From positions 9,407,001-9,471,000 of the forward strand of contig JALJCS010000020.1 of the NCBI GenBank assembly GCA_023055355.1: a stretch of 64,000 bases of DNA, given 5' to 3'. The notes below the pieces were generated by a model. The model saw nothing but the letters and a program-made list of their open reading frames with translations, was not told the origin of the DNA and did no database searches. Each line of letters starts with the position of its first letter. The stretch's first letter is position 1. This DNA is from Agelaius tricolor (lineage: Eukaryota > Chordata > Aves > Passeriformes > Icteridae). This document shows positions 12,260 to 23,420 of this stretch, piece by piece. A program made the position numbers and the translations under genes.

Positions 12260-14690
12260 CATGTAGGGGAAGGCGGCTGGAAGGCAGGGAAAAGAAATGT
12301 GCTTTAGAAAGCTGGGAAATGCTGCATTTCTCTGTGACCTCCCCCTTCTCAATCTGCTCTTCTGGGGACTGATCCTTGCACATTCCTGGAATAGCTCACT
12401 TGGTGAATGCTAAATGAATTGAGGTGCAGAAGAAAGTTGGGGCAGCACCAGTTTGGAGTTCCCAGAAAGTCCAGAGGGATGGATACATCCTTACACCTGT
12501 GCTCTCCCTCCCTACCTTGTAGCTACTGGATCAGTCAAATTCAAAGTGAAAAGTTATGTTCAGTGAGAGGGAGACTTAAAAGTTCAAATTGAGGTCTGGT
12601 TCCGTGCATTCCTTCTTTTGTTTCCTCACTTTCAGCTGCTTTGGAGGAGCCTACTGGGAGGATTTATCCCATTCCTGCTGGGGGGGACTCCCAGCCTGCA
12701 GAGGTGATGGACAGTGGGGATCATCCTGGGGAAAATGTGGGGCTCAGGAATTGTCCCAAAGTGAGACGTGCAGGTGCCTCTGTGCTCCCTTCCCAGCACA
12801 GATCAGGAGATAACAGCACTGCTCTCAGGGGTGGATCCATCTCCCCTTTTCCAGCTCAGACTTTGCCTAAGGAAGGGGCCAGGCAGCTGATGGGAAAGCA
12901 GGAAAAAGAAGTGAGAGAAAATAAACAACCCTCAAGGAATTCACTCCACACAGATGGATGGTTTGTGTTGCAAGGACTGAAGAACCTCTTCACGTGGTGT
13001 CAGCACTTGGGAAATTTCTCCTCTATAAGTAAATTTCTGGGGGAGGAAAAAAAGAAATAGAAAGGTTTGGGGTTTTAGCACAGCAAGGCTCAGAATTAGG
13101 ATTTACCCAGCTGAGACCTCCATCCCTGGGAGCATAAAGGGCTGAGGGAGATGCCTGCCTGTTGCATGGGAGAGCAGATCATTCTCCAGGCACTTAATTC
13201 CACAGGAAAGGGTGGTTGCTGCTCTGTCATCATCACAGACTCATTAAGTTGGGCAGGTGAGGCAGTGCCAGTGCTGGACTGGGGATATAAACCTGTGTGG
13301 AGCCTCTCCTGCAGGTGAGGGACAATTGGTGTCCCTGGAATATCTGTAAGACTGTGCCCCAGCCCTGTCTCAGTCAGTGCACATGGAAAATGGGAATCAG
13401 CAGCCATTCTGTCCAATTTGATCTCAAATTAAGCTGTTTCTTTTCTCAATCCCCTCAGGGCATGAGGGGATGCAACTCTGGGTCTGTCTAGCAAGAAAGC
13501 AAACACAGAAGTGTCTGCTAGGCTGGGTGATCTATAGAAATGGCTGGGGCTGGGTGTTTTTAGCAGTAGTTCCTTTTTTTCATGATCTTTTCCATACTCC
13601 AGCAGTGCTCATGTCAGTAGGAGCCACAGGCTGAGGGATCTCTGCTGGGTTTCCTCCTTGGCATGTCCAACAGGTACAAATTCAGTGATGGAGACCCAGC
13701 TGTGCCTGCTCTGGCTGAGTTTGTTGCCTGCCCAAAGCTCAGCACTTGTCCGTCTTTGTGTACCCATCTATTTATTCCACTGCTTTCAGATGGCTTCCAG
13801 TATCTGTGGAGTGTTTGCCCCCTGTGGCTCATCCCTGGAAAGAAACAAGTGGAATTGTTTTAGGTTTTTTGATGTGAAAGGCAGAGACAGCAAAACTCTG
13901 GTTCTGCTTTAGTGGCTGAAAAGTAAAATTGATGAGTGTTGGGACACCAGTTTGTGTTACTTGACCAAATCAGCTGGGAATCCTGGCTGAAGTCAGCACA
14001 GTGACTTGCTGTATTAATTAACTTGATTCATTTATGTGAACACAGTGACATCTCCCTATTCCAGAATCCTGGTCCCAGAGCTGAGCATCCCTTGGATGTC
14101 CCTTTGGAATGTTTGCTGCTGTCTCCCACCATCAGTTTCCAGTAGTGAACTTGATGTTATTTCTTTGGGAGTTGTTTTATTCCCCAGTTCCCTGTTTCTA
14201 GCAGTAAAATCAGAGCCAAAAATCATCTGTACAGCTCAGGGTGATGATGTCCTTGGGTCAGTGGTGTGCCTGTCACCTGCTCTGAAGGGTCCCCAGTACT
14301 CTGCCTCATCAGGACCTCCTGTTGCTTGTGTTTTGTTCCAGGATATGTTCATTTATGTGGAAAATTATACATTCATTTTCATTGCTGACATACTCATAGC
14401 AAGGTAGTTTGTGCAGATAAAGCTTTCAAGTCAAGTTGTTTCAAAACTTTCCTAAAAGTCTGGCTGTGGAAATTCTTTCCTTGAAAACACTCGTGCCTTA
14501 AATTAAGGGGATTGATTCAAGCACAGTTCTTAAATCAACTTATTGTCCCTGCTACAAGGAGTATACATGTAACAGTCATCTCAGTCTCTGCAGTCAGAGC
14601 CTCTGAGCTTTTCTTCATAAGTAAATAGAAAAAAAAAAAAAAACAACACACCAAAGAACACAACCCCTGAGCTGAATCAGAGCCCTCTCG
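12260..14690. other. Intergenic, no gene seen
   Basis: No coding signature or recognised repeat. An A-run lies at about 14627-14643. Confidence 0.7.
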
Positions 14691-14699
14691 CTCCCACGC

Positions 14700-15040
14700 A
14701 AAGTGGAACAATTTTAAAAAAGGATGCTTTTAAGTGTAGAACCAGTCATAATAGGCACAACAGGGAAGTGCTTAATAGGGTTTCAGCTTGCAAAACAGTA
14801 ATTAGAGATGATATTCCTCTGATTGCTCAAGGCTGAGTTTGTGATAGGTCATCCCTCAATCGGGGCTGAATATATGTGATGTGGAGGCCCATACTTGCAA
14901 CATTACAAGGCAGGCATGCTTTTCTTTAATCATTATTATTTCAGTTACAACCCGGATGAGTGATCCCAGCTGGTAGATAAGAATCAAACACACACAAATA
15001 GGGCTCATCTTTCTTACCATATGGAAACCTGAATTGCAGA
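14700..15040. promoter_or_regulatory. Candidate conserved enhancer-like block
   Basis: About 340 nt of even, repeat-free sequence with AGTAATTAGAGATGATA, TTTAATCATTATTATT, GTAGATAAG and CATATGG words. The density of homeodomain- and GATA-like words is far above the flanks. Confidence 0.4.
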
Positions 15041-15589
15041 AGTCATCTCCATCTCAAACCCTGCTCAGCCCCCGTCCAGCCAGGCAGTGTTTCTGCCCTG
15101 GTTTTGCTGTAGTTAATTGATGAGCAACTCTCTAACCCAAGCACAGCCTCTCCCTGGGTGTAGGGGCAGGGATATCTTCATTTATTTATAGCCCTTCATT
15201 TAGAAGGGCTTTGAGTTCTGCCTGGCTCTCCTTTCTTCAGAGCTCAAGGTACCATCTTCCCGTGGCCAGCTCAGAACACATTTTCCATCTGCTCCTTCTT
15301 CCTCTTGCTAACAGCTTCATGTCCCAGCCACCAGGAATCCAAATGGTTTTCTTAAAGTCCAAGTAGAAAAAACGGGTCCTGCTTTTTTGAAATATTTCCT
15401 TTACAAGTTTTAGGAGGGATTTGCCTTCTTTTACCTGCACAGCCAGAGCAGAGACAGGACAAGCCCAAGGAATGCTCTCATCTTCCATATGTGAACATAC
15501 TTTGTCCTGTGTATTAAAAAGTAGAGGAGGTAGAAAAGTCCCTGATGAAGGGGAAGGGGCAACAATGTCTAATCACTGCAGAGCCATCT

Positions 15590-15880
15590 TGAGCTAATTG
15601 AGTTTGTCTAAAATTCATCCAGCCTTTAAGGTTTAATAGAAGATGATGGTCTTAATGCATCACATGCCTTGGAGTAAATGGATACTCTGCTTTAAAGGCC
15701 CTGTTGATGTTATGTGAAGGGGAACAACAGTTGTTATGATTCTGAAACTCAGATTGAACCCAATTAATCAATGCTGAGATGATTTGAATCATGTGGCATG
15801 CATGGTCACCTCTCTGATATTCTATCCTTATCCCTCCCTGGACTGAGACATGATTGATGTCAACTGTACACCGAATTTTC
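15590..15880. promoter_or_regulatory. Candidate conserved enhancer-like block with a PBX-HOX/MEIS composite
   Basis: Contains CTAATTGAG, TTAATGCATCA, CAATTAATCAATG and, at 15851-15862, TGATTGATGTCA: a PBX-HOX site (TGATTGAT) fused to a MEIS half site (TGTCA). Binding is inferred. Confidence 0.4.
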
Positions 15881-16032
15881 AGGGGGAAGGCTGAGCCAAG
15901 TCATTTGGACAGAGAAACAAATTAGATCAAAAGTGTGATCCAGGGGAAGGGAGATCGGTTTCAGAGCAGAAGCTTAAATTTCTTTTTATACCTTGGGTGC
16001 TCTGTCTGAGTGCACAAGCCCTGGGGATTGCA

Positions 16033-16084
16033 CTTTGTGTGTGTGTGTGTTTTGTGGGGGGTGTTTTGTGTGTGGGGTGTGTGC
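16033..16084 (+). repeat. GT-rich simple sequence
   Basis: TGTG repeats interrupted by GGGGGG and TTTT. Confidence 0.9.
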
Positions 16085-16514
16085 ACGAGCAGCAGCTCAG
16101 GACACTCAGCAGGGGATGGCCACACATGCCTTGGTCAAAGCCCAGCGTGCAGAACTCATCCAAAGGCACGTTTGCATCTTCAGGCAGCCCTTCATGTAAA
16201 AATAATCTGCAGCCATCCTCTGAGCTTAGGTTACAGCCAGCCGTGGTTACCTTGTGACTTTCCTTGGAGGAGAGGGAGCGGGAGGAGGCAGGAGGGGGGC
16301 AGAGCTGGGGGAGCAGCCCGGGCCCTGCACGGTGCTTCACACCCTGTCCCCCTTTGGCTCGCAGCTTTCCACCCTCGCAGCCTGCCAAGCCTTGGCCGGG
16401 GGCTCACAGGGAGGGGGAGTTTGGATCTCGCCTTTTATTTCCTTGGGCTTCTCTTCCTGGATCACAGAAAGCAGTGGGAGGGTGGCGTGATATGGGTGTT
16501 TCTAAGGACTGGGG

Positions 16515-16745
16515 GTTGGGTTTTGTTTCTTTTTTTGTTGTTGCCTTTTTTTTTCTTTTCCCCTTTTCCCTCCTTTTTTTTCCTTTTCCTTCTTTTTTTT
16601 TTTCCTCTCTTTTGTACTTTAAATTCCTTCTTTCTTTTTCTTTTTTGTCTCTTTTTTTATCCTTTCTTTTTGCTTGTTTCCTTTTTTGTTACTTTCTCTT
16701 TTTTTGTTTGTTTGTTTGTTTGGGGCTTTCCCTTTCTTTTCCACA
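16515..16745 (+). repeat. Long T/C-rich tract
   Basis: About 230 nt of mainly T with C, only rare purines. It makes Phe/Leu/Ser-rich open frames on the + strand that are not genes. Confidence 0.9.
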
Positions 16746-16819
16746 AAAGGCTTTTCGCTGCTGCTCTCCACTCCCCCCTCAAACCTTGTGCCACCAGTTT
16801 TAGGGTGGAAGGACCGTCC

Positions 16820-17230
16820 TTGCCACACGTTCTTCCTCACAGGAGGTGTCCGGAGGACCGGAGATTCCCAGCAACCACTTTATCCCTTCACTTCACACGC
16901 AGGGGAGCATCCCGCTCCCCTGGCAGCTCCCCAGCCGCCGGGGTTTGGAGAATCCGTGCCCAAAGGCAGGGGTGGGATGTCAGCGGGGCAGACCCCGCTC
17001 CGCAGCCCCGGTCTCTCCGCAGGGAGGCTTCTCCCGGTCCCCTCCGCTCCCTCCCGCTCCCTCCGCAGGGACCGGCGGCTGCCGCGGCTCCCCGGGATGC
17101 TGCGGGGATGCTCCGGCTGCGCCCCAGCCCTGGGTCACGGTTATTTCCTACAAGGAGCTAAAATCGCTGTCGCTTCACCCCGTGGCACCGGCTCGGACGC
17201 GGTGTCACCTCCCCGCGGGAAGGGGGAGAC
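16820..17230. promoter_or_regulatory. CpG-rich stretch
   Basis: G+C-rich with frequent CG, directly before the AT-rich block at 17.4 kb. It may be an orphan CpG island. No transcript was recognised. Confidence 0.45.
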
Positions 17231-17399
17231 GCCGAACCCCGAGGTCCCCAGCGAGTTCCTATTAAAGGGGTTTGAAAGCTTTTGTGTCCACAAATTTTCG
17301 GTGTCCGTCTCCAGCTGCTGGTGCTGGGAATGCTGGATTTTGCTGACGCTAGGAACTAAGGATTTTTTTTCTTTTTCTTTTTCTTTTCTTTTTTTTAAT

Positions 17400-18080
17400 A
17401 GGAGCTTTCCTTAATTGTGATATTAAGCGATTCAGCCTAATTCTGATTAAAGCGAGCGTTGTAACAGCTCAATACTACCCCGTCTCATCTCTTTAATAGC
17501 TCTGAAAGCGTCTGCAGGGGGAAGATACCTTAAGGAAGTTAAATGATGTCAACATTATTTTTCATTACTGCAGTTTTGTATAGTTAGAAAAGCAACAAAC
17601 ACTGTTAATCTGGTTCAGTGAGGGGGCAAAGCCTTTAACGACACATTTTTTTTTACTCATTAAGTTCATTTGTGCAAAAATTCTCGTAATATAATTGCGT
17701 GTTTATACTACCTTTGCTCGTTTTCCTCCTTTTTTTTTAACCCCCAATCGAAAAAAAATCACTGCTGCTGAAAATCGCTGATTATCCTGCCACATTTTTT
17801 CCCCCCCAGTGGAAACGCTGATGATTTGAAGCACAAGGAATAGGAAATTCTGACGGGAGATCTATTGTTTTTCAGAAAGATCTGAACAATAAATGTCATG
17901 GAAGGCTCCGCGCTTGTATATGTGTTAATTAGAGGCTGCATAAATAGGTGCACAGAGGAATAGAAGCGGCTTCCTTAAGTTTCCAGAGCTGGGCTATAGT
18001 TTATGTTACAAACAAAAGAAAATTCGGGTTTGGGTTAGCGTTTTTTTAATGACAGCGCATAAAACCTTCTCACTTTTCTC
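17400..18080. promoter_or_regulatory. Candidate conserved enhancer block (strongest texture in the distal flank)
   Basis: Nearly 700 nt, AT-rich with retained CG dinucleotides, no repeats. Words include GATATTAAGCGATTCAGCC, CTGATTAAAGCG, TCATTAAGTTCATTTG, GTAATATAATTGCG and GTTAATTAGAGGC. Retained CpG in AT-rich DNA suggests constraint. Confidence 0.45.
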
Positions 18081-18759
18081 AGTACCGTCCATCCAGCCCT
18101 TCCTGTCTCTCTCGCCTCGGGGCGGGGGGGAAATAAATAAAGGAAAAGTGGGGATGTAAGCGTTGCCTTAAGAGTTTGGGTAGTTTAATTCACACTCGCT
18201 GCCTTTCCAGCCGAAATCCTCGGGAACTCGCACACCGGCGGGGAGAAGGGATGAGGGCAAAACCGAGAATTTTCCAGAACACCTGGCCCGGGGGCTTGGA
18301 GTGAAAACGCTGAATTTTGGGTGCCAGGGTGACACTTTCGCCCCTTCGCTTCGTTTCCGCAGAGTTTGAGCGGCTGCGCTGGGGGCTGAGCTCGGTGCGG
18401 GGATTTTCTGCCGTGTCCCCAGCGCTGCCCGACTGCCCCGAGCTTTCATCCCCTACGCCAGCATCACCCCCCTCCCACCAAAAAAATAAAATAAAATAAA
18501 AATTAAAAAGCGCGATTTTGTCGCTTTTTTACCACTTGCTTCAAAAATAAACCCCAAACAACCTCCAAGTCTTGGGGTGAGGGTGCTGTAGCACCCGCAT
18601 CGCCCCTGTCGGAAGCCGCCCTGGCTTCCCATTGATTTTATTCCTTGCCCAGAGCCTCCTGGAAAATGGCATTTGCCGGGATGTTTTTCCCTCGCAGCCT
18701 GCGTATCGTCACTCAGCGGCAGAGCTCTCTCCATCCTCCCTCCTTTTGTGTCCTTCCAG

Positions 18760-18925
18760 CCCTCTGCTTAATTGTATTCCCAATTGCATTTCCTTTGATG
18801 GATTTACTTCCTTTTATAATTTCCCTGTTATGGACCCTGGTTTTGCCTTCCCGACACTTAATGTGGAAAAAAATGTCCTTTATGTGTTCAAGTTGAGGAG
18901 GAGCCGCTTGCTTTGAAAGTCTCTG
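18760..18925. promoter_or_regulatory. Candidate conserved non-coding block
   Basis: TTAATTGTATTCCC, CAATTGCATTTCC, TTATAATTTCC and ACACTTAATGTGG words. The flanks are GC-rich and differ sharply. Confidence 0.35.
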
Positions 18926-19120
18926 CCGGGATGTAAGAGGGGTTCTCCCCTTTTTTATCAAGCCTTGATATCCCCCCCATTTTCCAGCGGTTCCGTCGAG
19001 TCTCCCCATTTCCCTGCTGATGTTTTTACAGCCTTAAACTCCTCGAGCTCCCCGAAAAGACCGGGAGAGCAAAGCGGGGGAAGCCTGGAGGAGAGGAGGA
19101 AGGGGTGGGGAGGGGAGAGC

Positions 19121-19196
19121 GGGGTCAGTGCGGGACAGGGGCAGAATGGGGGTCAGTGCGGGACAGGGGCAGAATGGGGGTCAGTGCGGGCACTCT
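19121..19196 (+). repeat. Tandem repeat, 28-bp unit, about 2.7 copies
   Basis: Unit GGGGTCAGTGCGGGACAGGG plus GCAGAAT, starting at 19121, 19149 and 19177. The copies are identical over most of their length, so the repeat is young. Confidence 0.9.
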
Positions 19197-19299
19197 CGGG
19201 GTGCTGCTGCCGCTCTCTGCAGGGCTCCATGCATGGATCCATGGCCGTGCAGAGTAATGCAGATGGGGGGGCGGTGCTGATAACGCTGATGGACATGGA

Positions 19300-20320
19300 A
19301 AAGGTTCAGGAGGCAAACCCAGGGACCCAAGGGCCAGCGCTGGGGGCAGCTCCCTGCGGAGCCGCTCCGGGTCCGGCCATTCCCGGCGCTCCGGGAGCAT
19401 CTCCCGGGCCCGTCCCGGAGCGTCCCGCGGTCCCTGCGGTGGCCGTGGGACAGTCCCGGAGGGTTCGGGGAGGGCAGGACAGCAGCCCCGCTGTGGGGAT
19501 GTGCGGGAAAGGAGCCGCGTTCCGAGGGACACCAAATCCCTGCTCTGCAGAGAGGGACGGAGCGGAGCGGGAGGAAATCCCGAGAGAAGGAGCCGAGGGA
19601 GGTGGGAGCGGGGGGCGAGGAAGGCAGAGCCCCCCACGGGAGACACGAGCCACGGGCAGCCCCGGGCGGGAGGGGCGCTCCTGTGCCCCCCTCGGAGGGG
19701 ACGATTTCGTTTACGGAAATAAAGGTGGGGATGCTCCTTAATCCGGACACAGCGGTGCTGTTCTTCTGCTCATCCCCCATAGCAGAGAGGTCCCCGCGGC
19801 CCCTTCGCGGTGCTTTTGGGGAGGGATGGTGTGTTTGTCCCTCTGCAGAGCTGCTGCCTTTTCTCTGCTTGTGGGAAATGCTGTTTTCCCCCTCTCCCGA
19901 GTCCGGCGTCGTCCCGGTTCAAAACATTTGCAACGTTTTAAGTCCGAGATTTTTTCTTTGGCAACATCGTGGGTTAAGCGGAGATCGGGGGAGGAGGTGC
20001 CCGGCTGGCAGTGCCCGGGGCCGGAGCCCATCGCCCTCCCCGCCCGCACGGCTCCGGCTGCGACCCCCGGCCCCTCCGAGGATGCTCGGGTCGAAGGGAT
20101 GCGGGCGATGGGGAGGAGGATGCGGATTGGGCTGGGACTCAAAACCGGTAGAAAACAACAACAAAAAAGTGGAGATGGGGAGTAAGGAAGGAAATGAGGG
20201 AGCAGCTCGGGCAGGGGGACACCTCTGCAGGCACAGAGCAGCCGGCTGTCCCCGCGGGGTGTGGGGGGAACCTGCAGCCTTGGGAGTAAAAGAGACAAAT
20301 TATTCCCTTCCCTTTTCCCC
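19300..20320. promoter_or_regulatory. CpG-rich stretch (possible orphan CpG island)
   Basis: About 1 kb with high G+C and many CG, 28 kb upstream of TBX3, without recognisable coding sequence. A segment at 19915-19985 (AACATTTGCAACGTTTTAAG) is AT-richer. Confidence 0.45.
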
Positions 20321-20413
20321 TTCATTCCTTCCATGACCGTGTGCTGAGCAGACACGATGCGGGACTTGGGGCAGGGTGTAGCTTTCCACAGGGGGCTGAG
20401 CCCTTTTTACCCC

Positions 20414-20540
20414 TCTGTGTGTGTGTGTGTGTCTGTGTGTCTGTGTGTCTGTGTGTCTGTGTGTCTGTGTGTCTGTGTGTCTGTGTGTCTGTGTGTCTGT
20501 GTGTCTGTGTGTCTGTGTCTGTGTGTCTGTCTGTGTGTGT
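20414..20540 (+). repeat. Microsatellite, TG-rich with an 8-bp TGTGTGTC unit
   Basis: A (TG)n start followed by about twelve TGTGTGTC-type units, ending in a (TG)n and TCTGTC remnant. Translated frames give runs of Val-Cys-Val-Ser, a sign of a simple repeat and not of a gene. Confidence 0.95.
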
Positions 20541-21163
20541 CCTGCTGCACGAGTTCATTCTGAAGGTGGATGCCTGATGCCTTAAACCTAGAAAAAATAT
20601 TTCCCTACCCTCCCAGCACCCTTTTCTCAGCCTCACTCCCTCCCCTCCTGGGCGAGCAGCTCCAGCAGAGGCCAACCCATCCTCGGTGAGCTCAAATGGG
20701 AGAAGAGGGGTCGGGCAAAGAGGGGGCAAAAGGTTGTTAAGGCAGCAAATAAATCCCAACACCCTCTTCCCCCCAGGTCCTTTCTGCTGCCCCACGTATC
20801 AACAACAACAATAACAGCCAGGCTGACACTGCAGCAGTTTGGGGAACAATCCTTTTAATCGGGGAATAATCCACAGGACACTTTAAAGAAAAGCTGGAGC
20901 ATTAACCCTGTGCCCCAGTATAATTCTTCCAAGAAGCATCTGGTACTTACATCACAACATGGGATTAGCTTTCTCCTTGCAAGTACTGCAAGATCAAAGG
21001 GGTTTTCCTGTGCCCTGCAAGGACCTCGGTGAGGTGTCCCTGGCAGGAGGGACACGGGTGGGAGCCTGAGGTGTTTCTGACAGTGCAAACTTAGATGAGC
21101 TCAGCTGAGCCTTCTGCCGGGGCACAAGGGAGGATCAGGACTTGGCTGGGTAGGGAAGGGTTG

Positions 21164-21207
21164 GGGGATGTTTTAGGGCTTGTTTAGGGGGATGTTTTAG
21201 GGCTTAT
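21164..21207 (+). repeat. Imperfect tandem duplication just upstream of the CR1
   Basis: GGGGATGTTTTAGGGCTT occurs twice, 24 nt apart. Confidence 0.85.
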
Positions 21208-21299
21208 CCCACCCTCTTCTGTGCTGCCAAGAGCTACTTTTGGCATCATGGCCCCAAACATCTCACCTCACCTGCAGCTTTCAGGGGAGGAGACCAGGG

Positions 21300-21573
21300 C
21301 AGGAGCTGCTCTTCAAGGAATAGCACAAGAGGACACATCCTTAAGTTGTGCCATGAGATTGGACAATAGGAAAAATTTCTTCACTGAAAGGGTGGTTAAG
21401 TATTGGAACTGCCTGGGGAAGGGGTGGAATTGCTGTTCCTGGAAATGTTCAGAAAACATGTGAATGTGGCACTTGGGGTGCCAGTGGTGAACCTGGCAGT
21501 GCTGGTTGGAGACTTGATGATCTTAGAGGGCTTTTCCAACCTTAACAGTTCTCACAGGGGATTCTGGGATTCC
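21300..21573 (+). mobile_element. CR1 LINE, 3' end fragment (5'-truncated)
   Basis: The sequence follows the avian CR1 3' end: AAGTTGTGCCA, then AGGAAAAATTTCTTCACTG, AAAGGGTGGTTAAGTATTGG, ACTTGATGATCTTAGAGGGC and TTTTCCAACCTTAA, ending in the degenerate tail ATTCTGGGATTCC in place of the usual ATTCTATGATTCT. It is a dead copy with many substitutions, lacking all coding sequence. It lies in sense orientation to TBX3. CR1 is the main LINE of birds and reptiles, and this is the main taxonomic clue outside TBX3. Confidence 0.9.
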
Positions 21574-23150
21574 CCTGTCCCTGCTCCCTTACTCATCCTG
21601 CTCCTGCTCCAGTTTAGGCCTCACTGGTGTTCCTGGGCTGGGTCATAAAAAGATTTACAAGACACTGTTAAACCAGCAATAAAAACAATTAACTTTAATG
21701 GCACCTTGGTTGGGTTTTTCTCTCTTCTCTTTTCCCCTCCAGAGCATGCAGCAGGCCAGGAGCAGAGCAGGACATGGTGGGGAGAGACCCCAGGGAGGGA
21801 GGGGGCAGCCAGCTCCCAGCACCCCACCTTGGGGGTGTGGGAAGTGGGGTCAGCTGGGACATCCCGGGTTTTGGGGATGTTTGGGGTGTGACTGCCTCCC
21901 CACAGCCCAGAGGAGCTGCTGAGTTCTCCCTGTGCCAGTGGTGGGAGCTTCCCCCACTCCCTGGGGATCCCCACAGGAGCAGGGATGGAGGAGCAGAAAC
22001 TGCTCCCATGCCTGGGGCTCTGCCCTGCCCAGCCCTGGCCAAGCCCCATCACAAACCCCACAGTCTTGGGCTCAGTCAAGGTATTTTTCTTCCTTTAAAG
22101 TACAGGAATTAATTTCTAAGAAACTGGAAATGCCAACTGTAGCTATAAATCAGAAATTGCCAGAGGATGAACATTATCCAAAGTGAAGCAATTTAGTAAA
22201 ATCATCTCTTTCCTTCCATCTTCCTCCCTCCCCCTGCTCCCCAATGAAAATTAAATTATTAGCTCAGCAGTATAAATGATAGTGCAGCACCAGTTGGAGA
22301 TGCTGTTTGGGGTGAGTTCATTAGATAAATGGCATGGAGAAAGACTTGCAAAAATACAAATAAAAATTGATGCTTACTTCTGCTGATCACCAAGGGGGAG
22401 TTGTCTGTTAATTTTGTGATAGCAAACATATTTCTTGTAAGGACAGAAGAGAGGACCTTCTCTTCTTGGAGCACTTCTGTATTGGTATTTGAACATCTGG
22501 ACAGATTGTACAAAACATTTGCCTAAAATAGCATTGCTTCGTTGATCTTAGAAGTTATTAAAAATAAAAGAGCTGGCAACAGAAAGGAATCATAAAGTAC
22601 ATTTGGATTTCATATGAAATTTCCACCCTGAGATAAAACTGTAGTGTTTTACAGAAGATGAGAGATCCCAACCAAGTTTGGCTACGTAAAAAAATCATCA
22701 ACCCAAAGATTTCAAATGTTCCTAAGTTATTATTAGTATTTTCTCCAAAAGCTTTGCTGATGGAGAGAGAGCCTGTGAAGGTAAATCTCCCTGAGCAGAA
22801 GCCTGGCTGAAGCAGCACTGCTGCAGTTGATATTCCCAAGCCAGAGCCCTGGATTTGTGCCTGAGACCCCCAGGAACTGGTGTTGGGAGGTTTCAGCCCT
22901 GAATCCACCTGTGGGACACAGGTCTGGAGTGAGGATGGGTTAACCCAGAGGGAAATTTTCCTTCCCAGGGCACCCACATCCCCTGGGATGAACGGGCACG
23001 TTTGTCATCCCTCCATCCTCCTGCTTTTTAAAGCCCAGCCAGCTGATTTCTCATGCTCTCAAACACAGAGACACCTTATTAGCACACAGATGCCACCATG
23101 CAATTTGCTCTAGGTTTGTGCCTCGAGCTTTGCCTCTGTGCAAAATGTCC

Positions 23151-23175
23151 AGAGAGAGAGAGAGAGAGGGAGAGA
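23151..23175 (+). repeat. (AG)n microsatellite
   Basis: AGAG repeats with one GGG interruption. Confidence 0.9.
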
Positions 23176-23386
23176 AGTGTAATTATCTGGTTACAGCTCT
23201 GCTGACACAGGGCAGGGCCACGCCGACAAGCCACAGCCTGTCAGTGCTCCTCACTAACTGTCCATGGGGCTGCTCCTACCCTATCCCAACTGGGAAGTCA
23301 CCCAGAGCAGCACCTCCTCCTTCCCTTTTCACCCTACATGATTCTTTTTCTGGCCTTTTCCTTCTTAAAAAATATTTGCTGTGCTT

Positions 23387-23420
23387 CAAAAAGTGCTTTG
23401 AAACAAAAAGTGCTTTGAAA
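23387..23420 (+). repeat. Perfect 17-bp tandem duplication
   Basis: CAAAAAGTGCTTTGAAA twice (23387-23403 and 23404-23420). Confidence 0.9.

Noticed and set aside
16010..17161. A 383-codon open frame on the + strand
   Set aside because: Its middle is Phe/Leu-rich translation of a T/C tract, its end Pro/Arg-rich translation of CpG-rich DNA; no domain.
20341..20577. Val-Cys-Val-Ser repeat protein
   Set aside because: It is a translated TG microsatellite.
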